DNA of 33,170 nt from Streptomyces bikiniensis (lineage in GTDB: Bacteria; Actinomycetota; Actinomycetes; Streptomycetales; Streptomycetaceae), in the NCBI GenBank assembly GCA_000716465.1, contig JNWL01000058.1:1-33170 (forward strand), in the 5' to 3' direction. The notes beneath the pieces were generated by a model. The model was not told the origin of the DNA and searched no databases. It saw nothing but the letters and a program-made list of their open reading frames with translations. Position numbers and translations under genes: made by a program. Of the stretch, positions 22,013 to 29,920 are shown one piece after another. The stretch's first letter is position 1, and each line of letters opens with the position of its first letter.

Positions 22013-23386
22013 CTACTCCAGACCCCTGCCGTGCCTGAAGCGGGCGGTGCCCTCGGCGAGGGCGACGAGCGGTTCGGGGTAGTCGTACGCGGCCCGGTCC
22101 CGGTCCTTCAGCTTCCAGGGCTCGTGGACCGACGCGCCCGGCAGGGCGGCGAGTTCGGGGACCCAGCGGCGGACGTAGGCGCCGTCGGGGTCGTAACGCC
22201 TGCCCTGCGCGACGGGGTTGAGGACCTTGTTCGGGCGGCTGTCGGCCCCCGTCCCGGCCACCCACTGCCAGTTGAGCTGGTTGTTGGCGAGGTCGCCGTC
22301 CACGAGGAGGCTCAGGAAGTGCCGGGCGCCCTCCCGCCAGTCGAGGTAGAGCGTCTTGGTGAGGAAGGAGGCGGTGAGCAGCCGGCCCCTGTTGTGCATC
22401 CAGCCCTCGTGGGCGAGTTGGCGCAGGGCCGCGTCCACCACGGGATAGCCGGTACGGCCCTCCCGCCAGGCCCGCAGGTCCGCCTCGGCCGCCGCGCCGC
22501 GCCGCCAGCGGTCGTGCCGGGGCCGGTAGTCCTCGGTGGCGATCGCGGGCCGTACGGCCAGCATCTGGCGGTGGAAGTCCCGCCAGCACAGCTGCCGCAC
22601 GAAGGCCTCGGCGCCCGGTCCGCCCCGGGCACGGGCCCGGTGGACGGCCTCGGTGGCCGAGAGCGCGCCGAAGTGGAGGTACGGGGAGAGGCGCGAGGTG
22701 GTGTCGCCCGCGAGGTCGTCGTGGCCCGTCCCGTAGGCGTCGGCGTGCCGGGACAGCCAGGCGCCGAGCCTGCGGCGGGCCGTGCTCTCGCCGCCCCTGG
22801 CCAGGCCCTCGGACACGTCCGCCACGGAGGCGCGCGACGGCGGTTCGTCGGAGCGCAGGCCGTCCGGCACCCGTACCGCCCGGGGGGCCGCCAGGGGCGC
22901 CCGGAGCGGTACGCCCGACCAGCGCCGGAAGTACGGGGTGAAGACCGCGAAGTGGTCGGAGCCCTGCGGGACGACGTCGCCGGGCGGCACGACGGTGGTC
23001 ACGGCGTCGTGGACGTAGAGGCGGCGCCCGTCCGCCTCCAGGGCGTCCCGCAGCCGTTCCTCGCGGCCGCGGGCGAAGGACGAGTGGTCGGCGGCCATGT
23101 GGACCTCGTCGGCGTCGGACTGCCGTACCGCGCGGCACACTTCGGCCGCGGTGTCGCCCGCGCGCACGACGAGCCGCCCGCCGCGCCGCCGCAGTCCGGC
23201 GTCGAGGTCGGCCAGGCAGTCGGCGAGGAAGGCGAGCCGGTTCGGGGCGGCGAACCCGGCCCGGTCGACGGCGGGGTCCCGGACGAACAGCGGGACGACC
23301 TCGTCCGCCGCGTCCACGGCGGCCCGCAGGGGCGGGTGGTCGTGCAGCCGGAGGTCGGAGGTGAAGAGGACGACGGAGACGGTCAT
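22013..23386 (-). CDS. phr: Class I deoxyribodipyrimidine (CPD) photolyase
   Basis: 457 aa, normal for the family. N-terminal antenna-binding Rossmann domain (VVLFTSDLRLHDHPPLRAAV) and C-terminal FAD domain: SRLSPYLHFGALS, REGRTGYPVVDAALRQLAHE, GWMHNRGRLLTASFLTK, then the DGDLANNQLNWQWVAGTG block that binds FAD and holds the lesion-facing Trp. It repairs UV-made cyclobutane dimers using blue light. ATG 23386 has an AGGA-type site about 10 bases upstream. Lies with an SDR-SRPBCC gene, an ECF sigma factor and a LitR-like gene, the usual company of light-induced photolyases. Confidence 0.95.
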   Translation of the reverse strand: MTVSVVLFTSDLRLHDHPPLRAAVDAADEVVPLFVRDPAVDRAGFAAPNRLAFLADCLADLDAGLRRRGGRLVVRAGDTAAEVCRAVRQSDADEVHMAADHSSFARGREERLRDALEADGRRLYVHDAVTTVVPPGDVVPQGSDHFAVFTPYFRRWSGVPLRAPLAAPRAVRVPDGLRSDEPPSRASVADVSEGLARGGESTARRRLGAWLSRHADAYGTGHDDLAGDTTSRLSPYLHFGALSATEAVHRARARGGPGAEAFVRQLCWRDFHRQMLAVRPAIATEDYRPRHDRWRRGAAAEADLRAWREGRTGYPVVDAALRQLAHEGWMHNRGRLLTASFLTKTLYLDWREGARHFLSLLVDGDLANNQLNWQWVAGTGADSRPNKVLNPVAQGRRYDPDGAYVRRWVPELAALPGASVHEPWKLKDRDRAAYDYPEPLVALAEGTARFRHGRGLE

Positions 23387-23701
23387 GGCGCCTGTTCCTG
23401 GGGTTCGGCCACCGGGCGGCGCCCTCGGGACCGGGCGCCCGGCGGGGTGCGACTGCGGGCGGTACGTCTGCGCCGCCCTTTTTCTCCCTGCGTCCGGTTC
23501 TCCCGGTGTCCGGCGTACGGATGCGGGGAGGGGAACGGGGACGACGGCCCCCGCACGGACGGGACCACGGTCCCCGCGCGAACGGGCACGACGGCTGCCG
23601 GGCGAACGGGGACGGCGGCCGCGGGCAAGCGGGACGACGCCTCCGCACGAACGAGGACGTCGGCCCCGCGCGGGCGGACGCGCACCGCCGGCGCACGGAC
23701 C
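23387..23701. other. 315-base intergenic region, mostly minisatellite
   Basis: Lies between the SDR-SRPBCC stop and the photolyase start. About half is the repeat at 23534-23673; the rest includes a T run (CCCTTTTTCTCC near 23477) that is unusual for this GC content. No gene was found. A photolyase promoter is expected in 23400-23530 but was not identified. Confidence 0.5.
23534..23673. repeat. Degenerate tandem repeat, ~22-24 bp, six units
   Basis: Units beginning near 23534, 23558, 23581, 23605, 23627 and 23650 share the pattern AACGGG-ACGACGGC-CCGCGCG. Divergence among units is moderate. It lies between photolyase and SDR genes and resembles, in composition, the array at 20041-20127. Confidence 0.75.
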
Positions 23702-25471
23702 TCACGCGCGGGGCGGCGCGTCCCCCGCGCGGGCCGGTACGTCGCCGGAGCGGGCGACCGGCCCGTCCGCGCCCTCCGGCGACACGGGCGCACCGGCCGC
23801 CGCCGCCCGCTCCGCCGTGCGGGCGATGTTCCGCGCCATGCCGCCGAAGACGACGGCGTGGAAGGGGGCCACGCTCCACCAGTACACCTGCCCGGCGAGT
23901 CCGCGCGGGTGGAACAGGGCGCGCTGGCGGTAGCGGGTCCGGCCCCGCTCGTCGCGTTCGGAGCGCATCTCCAGCCAGGCGAGGCCGGGGAGCCGCATCT
24001 CGGCGCGCAGCCGGAGCAGGCTCCCCCGCTCGATCTCCTCGACCCGCCAGAAGTCGAGCGCGTCGCCGACCCGGAGCCGCTGGGCGTCGCGGCGGCCCCG
24101 GCGCAGGCCCACGCCGCCGACGAGCCGGTCGAGCCAGCCGCGTACCGCCCAGGCCAGCGGGAAGGAGTACCAGCCGTTCCCGCCGCCGATCCCCTCGACG
24201 ACCCTCCAGAGGGTCTCCGGCGGGGCGTCGACGGTCCGTTCGCGCTCGTCGGTATAGAGGCTGCCGCCGGCCCAGTCGGGGTCGGTGGGCAGCGGGTCGC
24301 TGGGCGCTCCGGGCAGCGAGGCGGAGGACCAGCGGGTGGTGACCTTGGCCTCCTGGACCCGCTGGAGGGCGAGGCGGAGGGCGCGGCCGAAGGGGATCGG
24401 GGCGCCGGGCGGGTCGGGGACGTACTCCGTGATGTCGTGCTCGGCGCAGACCACCTCGTACCGCAGCGACTCCGCGAGCGGCCGGGCCAGGCCGGCGGGA
24501 ACGGGGGTCACCAGCCCGATCCAGTGGCTGGACAGGCCGGGGGTGAGCATCGGGACGGACACGATGAGGCGCTTGGGAAGGCCGGCGACCTCCGCGTACT
24601 CGATCATCATGTCGCGGTACGTGAGGACGTCCGGGCCGCCGATGTCGAAGGTCCGGTTGACGTCCTCCGGCATGCGCGCGCTGCCGACGAGGTAGCGCAG
24701 CACGTCCCGTACGGCGATGGGCTGGACGTGGGTCCTGACCCAACTGGGCGTCAGCATCACGGGGAGGCGCTCGGTGAGGTAGCGGAGCATCTCGAAGGAG
24801 GCGGAGCCGGAGCCGATGACGACGGCGGCGCGCAGCACGGTCGTGGGGACGCCGGAGTCGAGCAGGATGCGGCCGACCTCGGCCCGTGAGCGCAGGTGCG
24901 GGGAGAGTTCCCGCTCGGGCACGCCCGCCGGGGTGAGGCCGCCCAGGTAGACGATGCGGCGGACCCCGGCGGCACGGGCCTCCTCGGCGAAGGTCCGGGC
25001 CGCGCGCCGGTCCTTCTCCTCGAAGTCACGGCCGGAACCGAGGGAGTGCACCAGGTAGTAGGCCACCTCCACGCCCTCGAACGCGGGTCGCAGGCTCTCC
25101 GTGTCGGTGACGTCGCCCCGGACGACCTCGGCCCGGCCCGCCCAGGGGTAGTCGCGGAGGTTGGCGGGGGTACGGGCCAGACAGCGCACGCGGTGGCCCG
25201 CGTCGAGCAGCTCGGGGACGAGCCGGCCGCCGATGTATCCGCCGGCCCCGGTCACGAGGCAGAGACCGGAGCCGGGGCCGGAGGCCGGGGCGGAGGCGGT
25301 GCCGGGGGCGGGGTCGAGACCGGTGCCGGAGGCGGAGGCGGAGTCGGGGCCAGGGCCGGTGCCGGGACCGGTGTCGGTGCCGGAGTCGGGGCCAGGGCCG
25401 GTGCCGGACGGCTCCTCGGAGGCCGGATCGTCCGGCGTCCGGTCGGGCGTGTCCCTGGGGTTCGTCGCCAT
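23702..25471 (-). CDS. Two-domain SDR (NAD(P)-binding) plus SRPBCC/DUF2867-type protein
   Basis: 589 aa. Residues 1-68 are low-complexity with repeats such as TGPGPDS. From about 69 comes an extended/atypical SDR domain: the nucleotide loop TGAGGYIGGRLVPELL, VEVAYYLVHSLGSG, RRIVYLGGLTP and VVIGSGSASFEMLRYL. From about 390 there is a SRPBCC-like DUF2867 domain (LWRVVEGIGGGNGWYSFPLA, DFWRVEEIERGSLLRLRAEM). The reaction is unknown. This architecture recurs beside photolyases and LitR/CarH genes in light-induced bacterial clusters, which is the context here. ATG 25471 is the first Met with reasonable context. Divergent from a MarR regulator. Confidence 0.88.
   Translation of the reverse strand: MATNPRDTPDRTPDDPASEEPSGTGPGPDSGTDTGPGTGPGPDSASASGTGLDPAPGTASAPASGPGSGLCLVTGAGGYIGGRLVPELLDAGHRVRCLARTPANLRDYPWAGRAEVVRGDVTDTESLRPAFEGVEVAYYLVHSLGSGRDFEEKDRRAARTFAEEARAAGVRRIVYLGGLTPAGVPERELSPHLRSRAEVGRILLDSGVPTTVLRAAVVIGSGSASFEMLRYLTERLPVMLTPSWVRTHVQPIAVRDVLRYLVGSARMPEDVNRTFDIGGPDVLTYRDMMIEYAEVAGLPKRLIVSVPMLTPGLSSHWIGLVTPVPAGLARPLAESLRYEVVCAEHDITEYVPDPPGAPIPFGRALRLALQRVQEAKVTTRWSSASLPGAPSDPLPTDPDWAGGSLYTDERERTVDAPPETLWRVVEGIGGGNGWYSFPLAWAVRGWLDRLVGGVGLRRGRRDAQRLRVGDALDFWRVEEIERGSLLRLRAEMRLPGLAWLEMRSERDERGRTRYRQRALFHPRGLAGQVYWWSVAPFHAVVFGGMARNIARTAERAAAAGAPVSPEGADGPVARSGDVPARAGDAPPRA
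25261..25432 (-). repeat. Low-complexity repeat in the SDR-SRPBCC N-terminus
   Basis: Short repeats built on GGGGCCGG-type and GTGCCGG-type units encode Gly/Pro/Asp/Ser/Thr-rich sequence, including two TGPGPDS blocks. It looks like an unstructured tail that has grown by slippage. Confidence 0.7.
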
Positions 25472-25584
25472 GGCGGGGGTGCTCCGTTCCGTCCCTGGGG
25501 CGGGCTCGCGCGGGGCCCACGTGGGCGGGTCCCACGCCACTTGTTCTCCCACCATGACCCGGACGGATGCGGGAGGGCGATGTC

Positions 25585-25590
25585 TATAGG
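25585..25590 (+). promoter_or_regulatory. -10 box of the MarR gene
   Basis: TATAGG lies 8 bases before GTG 25599. The expected +1 falls on or next to the start codon, so the message is probably leaderless; no Shine-Dalgarno sequence is present. The -35 is unclear. Confidence 0.5.
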
Positions 25591-25598
25591 CTGAACGC

Positions 25599-26090
25599 GT
25601 GGCCCGCGAAGAAGACCGAGACGCTCCCGCCGCCCCTCCGGGCGCGGCCGGTGACCTGCACAGCTTCGCCGTCGCGCTGCGGCGGACGCAGGGCGAGATC
25701 AACCGCCTGGTGCACGGTTTCGCCCAGGCGCAGGGACTGCACCCCACGGACGTGCAGGCGCTCGCCGTCGTCCTGGACAGTCCCGAGCCGCTGACGCCGG
25801 GGCGGCTCCGGGAGCACCTCGGGCTGACCTCCGGCGCGGTGACGGCCTGTCTGGACCGGCTGGAGCGGGCCGGGCACGTCCGCAGGTCCCGGGAGAGCGC
25901 CGACCGGCGCGTGGTGCACGTGCACTACGAGGACGGGGCGCGGGCTGCGGCCCGCCGGTACTTCCTGCCGCTCGCGGAGGCGACGGCCCGGGCGCGGGAC
26001 CGGTTCGACGACGACGAACTCGCGGTGGCCCTGCGCTTCCTGAACGTCCTGAACGACGAACTGGGCGCCCTGCGCGTACCGCGCCGCTGA
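25599..26090 (+). CDS. MarR family transcriptional regulator
   Basis: 163 aa winged-helix regulator. The DNA-binding part is LHPTDVQALAVVLDSPEPLT, PGRLREHLGLTSGAVTACLD, RLERAGHVRRSRESADRRVV, the MarR recognition helix and beta wing with its conserved DRR. Starts at GTG 25599, probably leaderless. Divergent from the SDR-SRPBCC gene and 214 bases upstream of an MMPL exporter on the same strand. The perfect palindrome in the exporter promoter is a likely binding site, so it probably represses the exporter and responds to an exported compound. Control of the divergent SDR gene is also possible. Confidence 0.9.
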   Translation: MAREEDRDAPAAPPGAAGDLHSFAVALRRTQGEINRLVHGFAQAQGLHPTDVQALAVVLDSPEPLTPGRLREHLGLTSGAVTACLDRLERAGHVRRSRESADRRVVHVHYEDGARAAARRYFLPLAEATARARDRFDDDELAVALRFLNVLNDELGALRVPRR

Positions 26091-26255
26091 GACGGAGGCG
26101 TCGCAGGACGGGCGCACGTCCGCCGAACGGGTGCATCCGCGCGCCCCGTCACCGCCGAAGGTCCCACGAGATCACGCCTGCGTGGTGTTCCGTGGCATCC
26201 GATCGCCCGTTCCGGGTACCCGGTCGTCCGGCCCTTCCCAGGATGGTACACACTT

Positions 26256-26272
26256 ATCTCAATCATTGAGAT
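26256..26272. promoter_or_regulatory. Perfect 17-bp palindrome in the MMPL promoter
   Basis: ATCTCAATCATTGAGAT has 8-base arms around one central C and stands out as AT-rich in this genome. It sits upstream of TTAATA (26275-26280), a probable -10 box, so a bound repressor would cover the spacer. Size and symmetry suit a MarR dimer, and a MarR gene lies immediately upstream. Confidence 0.8.
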
Positions 26273-26304
26273 TGTTAATAGCCAAGGCATAGTTCGGAGA
26301 CCCG

Positions 26305-28443
26305 ATGCCCCGCACCTCCCGCCGGACCCGCTTCCTCGTCCCCCTGGCCCTCCTCCTCGTCTGGCTCGCCGTCGGCGGCGGCCTCGGTCCCTTCGCCGGG
26401 CGGCTCGGCGAGGTCTCCACCAACGACCAGGCGGCCTTCCTGCCCCGCAGCGCCGAGTCCACCAAGGTCATCGAGGCGCAGAAGGCCTTCCGGACCTCGG
26501 AGTCCGTGCCCGCGATCGTGGTGTGGACGGCGAAGGACGGCGGGACCCTGGACCCCGGCTCGGCCGCCGGAGCCACCCGGGCCCTCGCCGCTCTCTCCGG
26601 CCGCCCCGGGGTCGCCGGGCCGCCCTCCCCCGCCCTGGCCTCCGAGGACGGAAAGGCGCTGCGGGCCGTCGTCCCGCTCCGCCCCGACCTCGGCGACGCG
26701 TTGCCGGACGCGCTCGACTCCGTACGGAAGGCGGCCGCCCCGGTGCCCGGGACGACCGTGTGGCTCGCGGGCCCCGCCGCCACCCAGGCCGACCTCTCCG
26801 GCGCCTTCTCCGGCATCGACGGACTCCTGCTCGGCGTCGCCCTGGTCACGGTGCTGCTGATCCTGCTCGTCGTCTACCGCAGCGTCCTGCTGCCCCTGAT
26901 GATCATCGTGGGCGCGGTGTTCGCCCTCGGCCTGGCCTGCGCGATCGTGTACGTGCTCGCCGACGCCGACCTGGTCAGGGTGGACGGCCAGGTCCAGGGC
27001 ATCCTGTCCATCCTGGTGATCGGCGCCGCGACCGACTACGCGCTGCTGCTCGCCGCCCGCTACCGGGAGGAGCTCACCGCCCCGGGCGCCGACCGGTTCG
27101 CCGCCATGCGCAAGGCCCTGCGCCGCTCCGTCGAACCGATCGTGGCCAGCGCCGCCACCGTCGCCCTCGCGCTGATCGCCCTGCTCGCCAGTGACCTGTC
27201 CAACAACCGGGCGCTCGGCCCGGTCGGCGCCATCGGCATCGTCTGCGCGGTGCTCAGCGCGCTCACCTTCCTCCCGGCGGCCCTGGTCCTCACGGGCCGC
27301 GCCGCGTACTGGCCGGCCCGCCCGAAGACCCTCCCGGAGGGCGCGGACCCCGAGGCCCCCAGGGGCGGCCGGGCCCTCTGGACGCGGATCGCCGCCGTGG
27401 TCGACCGCGCGCCCCGCAAGGTGTGGGCGATCACCCTCGCCGGTCTCCTGGCCTGCGCCGCCTTCGCGCCGATGCTGAACTCCCGGGGCGTCCCCTTCGA
27501 CGAGATCTTCGTGAACGACGCGCCGTCCGTCGCCGCGCAGGAGACCCTCGGCCGCCACTTCCCGGGCGGCGCGGGCAACCCCGCCGTGATCATCGCCGAC
27601 GCCGGGGCGGCGACCCGGGTGGCCGCCGCCGCGCGGGACGTCGAGGGCGTCGACTCGGCGTTCCCGGTGGACGCGACGGGCCGCCCGGCCCCCGGGAAGC
27701 CGCTCGTGGTCGACGGCCGGGTCCGGATCGACGCCACCCTCGCCGACGCCGCCGACAGCGACGCGGCACGGGAGACGATCGCCCGGCTCCGTACCGCCGT
27801 GCACGCGGTCCCCGGGGCGGACGCCCTGGTGGGCGGCTCGACGGCGCAGCAGTACGACACCCAGCGCACCGCCGCCCGGGACCGCGCGCTCATCGTTCCG
27901 GTGGTCCTGGCGATCATCCTGGTGATCCTGGTGGCGCTGCTGCGCTCCCTCGTCCTTCCGCTGCTCCTGGTCGCCACGGTGGCGCTCAACTTCGCCGCCA
28001 CCCTGGGCGTCTCGGCGCTCGTCTTCGAGCACGTCCTCGGCTTCACCGGCACGGACTCCTCGGTGCCGCTGTACGGCTTCGTCTTCCTGGTGGCGCTCGG
28101 GGTCGACTACAACATCTTCCTGATGTCCCGGGTCCGCGAGGAGTCACTGCGCCACGGGGTCCGCGAGGGCGTCCGCATCGGCCTGACCGCGACCGGCGGC
28201 GTGATCACCTCGGCGGGCGTGGTGCTCGCGGCGACCTTCGCCGCGCTCGGCGTGATCCCGCTGGCGTTCCTCGTGCAGATCGCGTTCATCGTGGCCTTCG
28301 GCGTGCTGCTCGACACCCTGGTGGTCCGCTCGCTCCTCGTCCCGGCCCTGGTCCGCGACCTCGGCCCGAAGGCCTGGTGGCCGGGCGCGCTGAGCCGCCT
28401 CCCGAAGGAGGGGACGCCCGTGCCGGACACCTCGCGGACCTGA
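26305..28443 (+). CDS. MMPL family RND transporter
   Basis: 712 aa with two repeats, each one N-terminal membrane helix, an external domain and five helices. Family motifs for proton relay: GAATDYALLLAARYREEL in the first half and GVDYNIFLMSRVREE in the second. MMPL proteins export lipids, antibiotics or toxic hydrophobics using the proton gradient. ATG 26305 has GGAGA 4-5 bases upstream and a leader of about 20 bases from the proposed promoter. A MarR regulator lies upstream with a palindrome between. The substrate cannot be told; a self-resistance or stress role is inferred from the MarR pairing. Confidence 0.93.
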   Translation: MPRTSRRTRFLVPLALLLVWLAVGGGLGPFAGRLGEVSTNDQAAFLPRSAESTKVIEAQKAFRTSESVPAIVVWTAKDGGTLDPGSAAGATRALAALSGRPGVAGPPSPALASEDGKALRAVVPLRPDLGDALPDALDSVRKAAAPVPGTTVWLAGPAATQADLSGAFSGIDGLLLGVALVTVLLILLVVYRSVLLPLMIIVGAVFALGLACAIVYVLADADLVRVDGQVQGILSILVIGAATDYALLLAARYREELTAPGADRFAAMRKALRRSVEPIVASAATVALALIALLASDLSNNRALGPVGAIGIVCAVLSALTFLPAALVLTGRAAYWPARPKTLPEGADPEAPRGGRALWTRIAAVVDRAPRKVWAITLAGLLACAAFAPMLNSRGVPFDEIFVNDAPSVAAQETLGRHFPGGAGNPAVIIADAGAATRVAAAARDVEGVDSAFPVDATGRPAPGKPLVVDGRVRIDATLADAADSDAARETIARLRTAVHAVPGADALVGGSTAQQYDTQRTAARDRALIVPVVLAIILVILVALLRSLVLPLLLVATVALNFAATLGVSALVFEHVLGFTGTDSSVPLYGFVFLVALGVDYNIFLMSRVREESLRHGVREGVRIGLTATGGVITSAGVVLAATFAALGVIPLAFLVQIAFIVAFGVLLDTLVVRSLLVPALVRDLGPKAWWPGALSRLPKEGTPVPDTSRT

Positions 28444-28444
28444 C

Positions 28445-28471
28445 CAATCCCCCGGGGCCTCCGCTCCGAAG
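28445..28471 (+). promoter_or_regulatory. SigK-type promoter candidate for the sigK-rskA operon
   Basis: CAATCC (28445-28450), 15-base spacer, CCGAAG (28466-28471). The spacer length is identical to that of the fasciclin gene promoter and the boxes differ at one position each (CCATCC and CCGAAT there). It begins right after the MMPL stop, 50 bases before the sigma factor start, as expected for an autoregulated ECF gene. Confidence 0.55.
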
Positions 28472-28520
28472 AACCCTTCAGGAGCAGTGCACCCGAGGCC
28501 ACGCAGGAGGGCACAGGCGG

Positions 28521-29111
28521 ATGAGAGAGCACGCACGCGTCGGAGGCGGTCCGGTCCCGGACCGGGGCGACGGGCTGCCCGAGCTGATGGACCGGGTGGC
28601 CCGCGGGGACCAGGAGGCCTTCGCCGGCGTCTTCGACCGGGTCTCGGGCCCCGTCCTGGGCGTGGTCCGCTCGGTGCTGCGCGACCCCGCGCAGTCCGAG
28701 GAGGTGGCGCAGGAGGTGATGGTCGACCTCTGGCGCTCCGCCGCCCGCTACCGGCCGGACCGGGGCTCCGTCCTGAACTGGGCGCTGACCCTCGCCCACC
28801 GCCGGGCCGTGGACCGGGTGCGCTCCGAACAGGCCGCCTCGGACCGCGCCCGGCGGGTCGCGCTGCTCGACCACAGTCCCGCGTACGACGAGGTGACCGA
28901 GGAGGTGGAGAGCCGTCTGGACCGCGAGCGGGTACGGCGCTGCCTGCGCGGCCTCACCGAACGCCAGCGCCAGTCCGTCACCCTCGCCTACTACCGCGGC
29001 CTGACCTACCGCGAGGTCGCGGAGCTGCTCTCGCTCCCGCTGGGGACCGTGAAGACCCGGATGCGCGACGGGCTCATCCGGCTCCGCGACTGCCTGGGGG
29101 TGACCGCGTGA
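28521..29111 (+). CDS. sigK: ECF sigma factor, SigK-like
   Basis: 196 aa. Region 2: VLRDPAQSEEVAQEVMVDLW with RYRPDRGSVLNWALTLAHRR; region 4: LTERQRQSVTLAYYRGLTYR, EVAELLSLPLGTVKTRMRDG. The order and the partner make it SigK-like: the next gene encodes an RskA-type anti-sigma factor and overlaps its stop codon. ATG 28521 is preceded by AGGAGG with 10-base spacing. In mycobacteria SigK drives fasciclin-type antigens and its own operon; here a SigK-like promoter precedes both this gene and the fasciclin lipoprotein gene. The orthology to mycobacterial SigK is inferred from gene pair and promoter, so the symbol is provisional. Confidence 0.88.
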   Translation: MREHARVGGGPVPDRGDGLPELMDRVARGDQEAFAGVFDRVSGPVLGVVRSVLRDPAQSEEVAQEVMVDLWRSAARYRPDRGSVLNWALTLAHRRAVDRVRSEQAASDRARRVALLDHSPAYDEVTEEVESRLDRERVRRCLRGLTERQRQSVTLAYYRGLTYREVAELLSLPLGTVKTRMRDGLIRLRDCLGVTA

Positions 29112-29869
29112 TGACCGCCGACGAACTGCACACGCTGACCGGTGCCTACGTCCTCGACGCCCTGGAGACGGACGAGGAGCGGGAGGCGGTCGAGCGGCAC
29201 CTCGCCCAGTGCGACACGTGCGCGCACGAGGTTCGCGAGCTCTCCGAGACGACCGCGCGCCTCGGCCTGGCCGTCGCCGCGCCGGTCGACCCGGCCCTGC
29301 GCGCCGAAGTGCTGCGCCGGATCACGGACGTCCGCCAACTCCCGCCCGCCACCCGGCCCTTCGGCCGGACGCCGGGCGGTCCGCAGGGGCTGCGGCGGCT
29401 GCCCCGCTGGGCGCTCGCCGCCTCGGTCGCCGGTCTGGTGGCGCTCGGCGGGGTCGCGGGCTGGCAGTACGAGCGCGCGGAGGAGGCCGACCGGCGCGCG
29501 GCGGTCGCGGAGGAGCGCGCGGAGGCCGTGGCGGCCGTGCTCGCCGCGCCCGACGCCCGGGTCTCCACGGCCCGGCTCGCGGACGGCGCGGTGGGCACCC
29601 TCGTCCACTCCCCGTCCCTGGACCGGGCGGTGTTCGCCGCGGCGGGGATGCCGGCGCCGCCGCCCGGGAAGGTCTACCAGCTCTGGTACGACGACTCCGG
29701 GACGATGCGGCCCGCCGGTCTGATGACGCCGGGCGCGGCGACCTCGGCGGTCCTCCTGGAGGGGCCGGCGAACCGCTCGGCCGGCATCGGCATCACCGTG
29801 GAGCCGGAGGGCGGTTCGCCCCGCCCGACCTCGGACCCGGTGGCGACGATGGCGATGCCGGAGGCGTGA
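29111..29869 (+). CDS. rskA: RskA-like zinc-binding anti-sigma factor
   Basis: 252 aa. N-terminal anti-sigma domain with the zinc motif HxxxCxxC (H30, C34, C37 in RHLAQCDTCAHEV), one membrane helix (WALAASVAGLVALGGVAGW, about 105-123), and an external RskA C-terminal domain (PPPGKVYQLWYDDSGTMRPA and following). It would hold the SigK-like factor at the membrane until regulated proteolysis releases it. ATG 29111 shares one base with the sigma stop (TGATG); a GTG directly before it is an alternative. Ends at a strong hairpin facing the convergent DUF6230 operon. Confidence 0.9.
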   Translation: MTADELHTLTGAYVLDALETDEEREAVERHLAQCDTCAHEVRELSETTARLGLAVAAPVDPALRAEVLRRITDVRQLPPATRPFGRTPGGPQGLRRLPRWALAASVAGLVALGGVAGWQYERAEEADRRAAVAEERAEAVAAVLAAPDARVSTARLADGAVGTLVHSPSLDRAVFAAAGMPAPPPGKVYQLWYDDSGTMRPAGLMTPGAATSAVLLEGPANRSAGIGITVEPEGGSPRPTSDPVATMAMPEA

Positions 29870-29877
29870 GGGCCGGG

Positions 29878-29912
29878 GCGCGGCGGCCGCGGACCGGGGG
29901 CGGCCGCCGCGC
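29878..29912. terminator. Bidirectional hairpin between convergent operons
   Basis: GCGCGGCGGCCGC (29878-29890) and GCGGCCGCCGCGC (29900-29912) are perfect complements: a 13-bp GC stem with a 9-base loop. It lies 9 bases after the rskA stop and 9 before the DUF6230 stop, so it can serve both. Confidence 0.8.
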
Positions 29913-29920
29913 TTCCCGCC

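Noticed and set aside
20825..24889. A plus-strand open frame of 1354 codons
   Set aside because: It lies antisense to the ECF, photolyase and SDR-SRPBCC genes, whose protein motifs are unmistakable. Long antisense frames are expected at this GC content.
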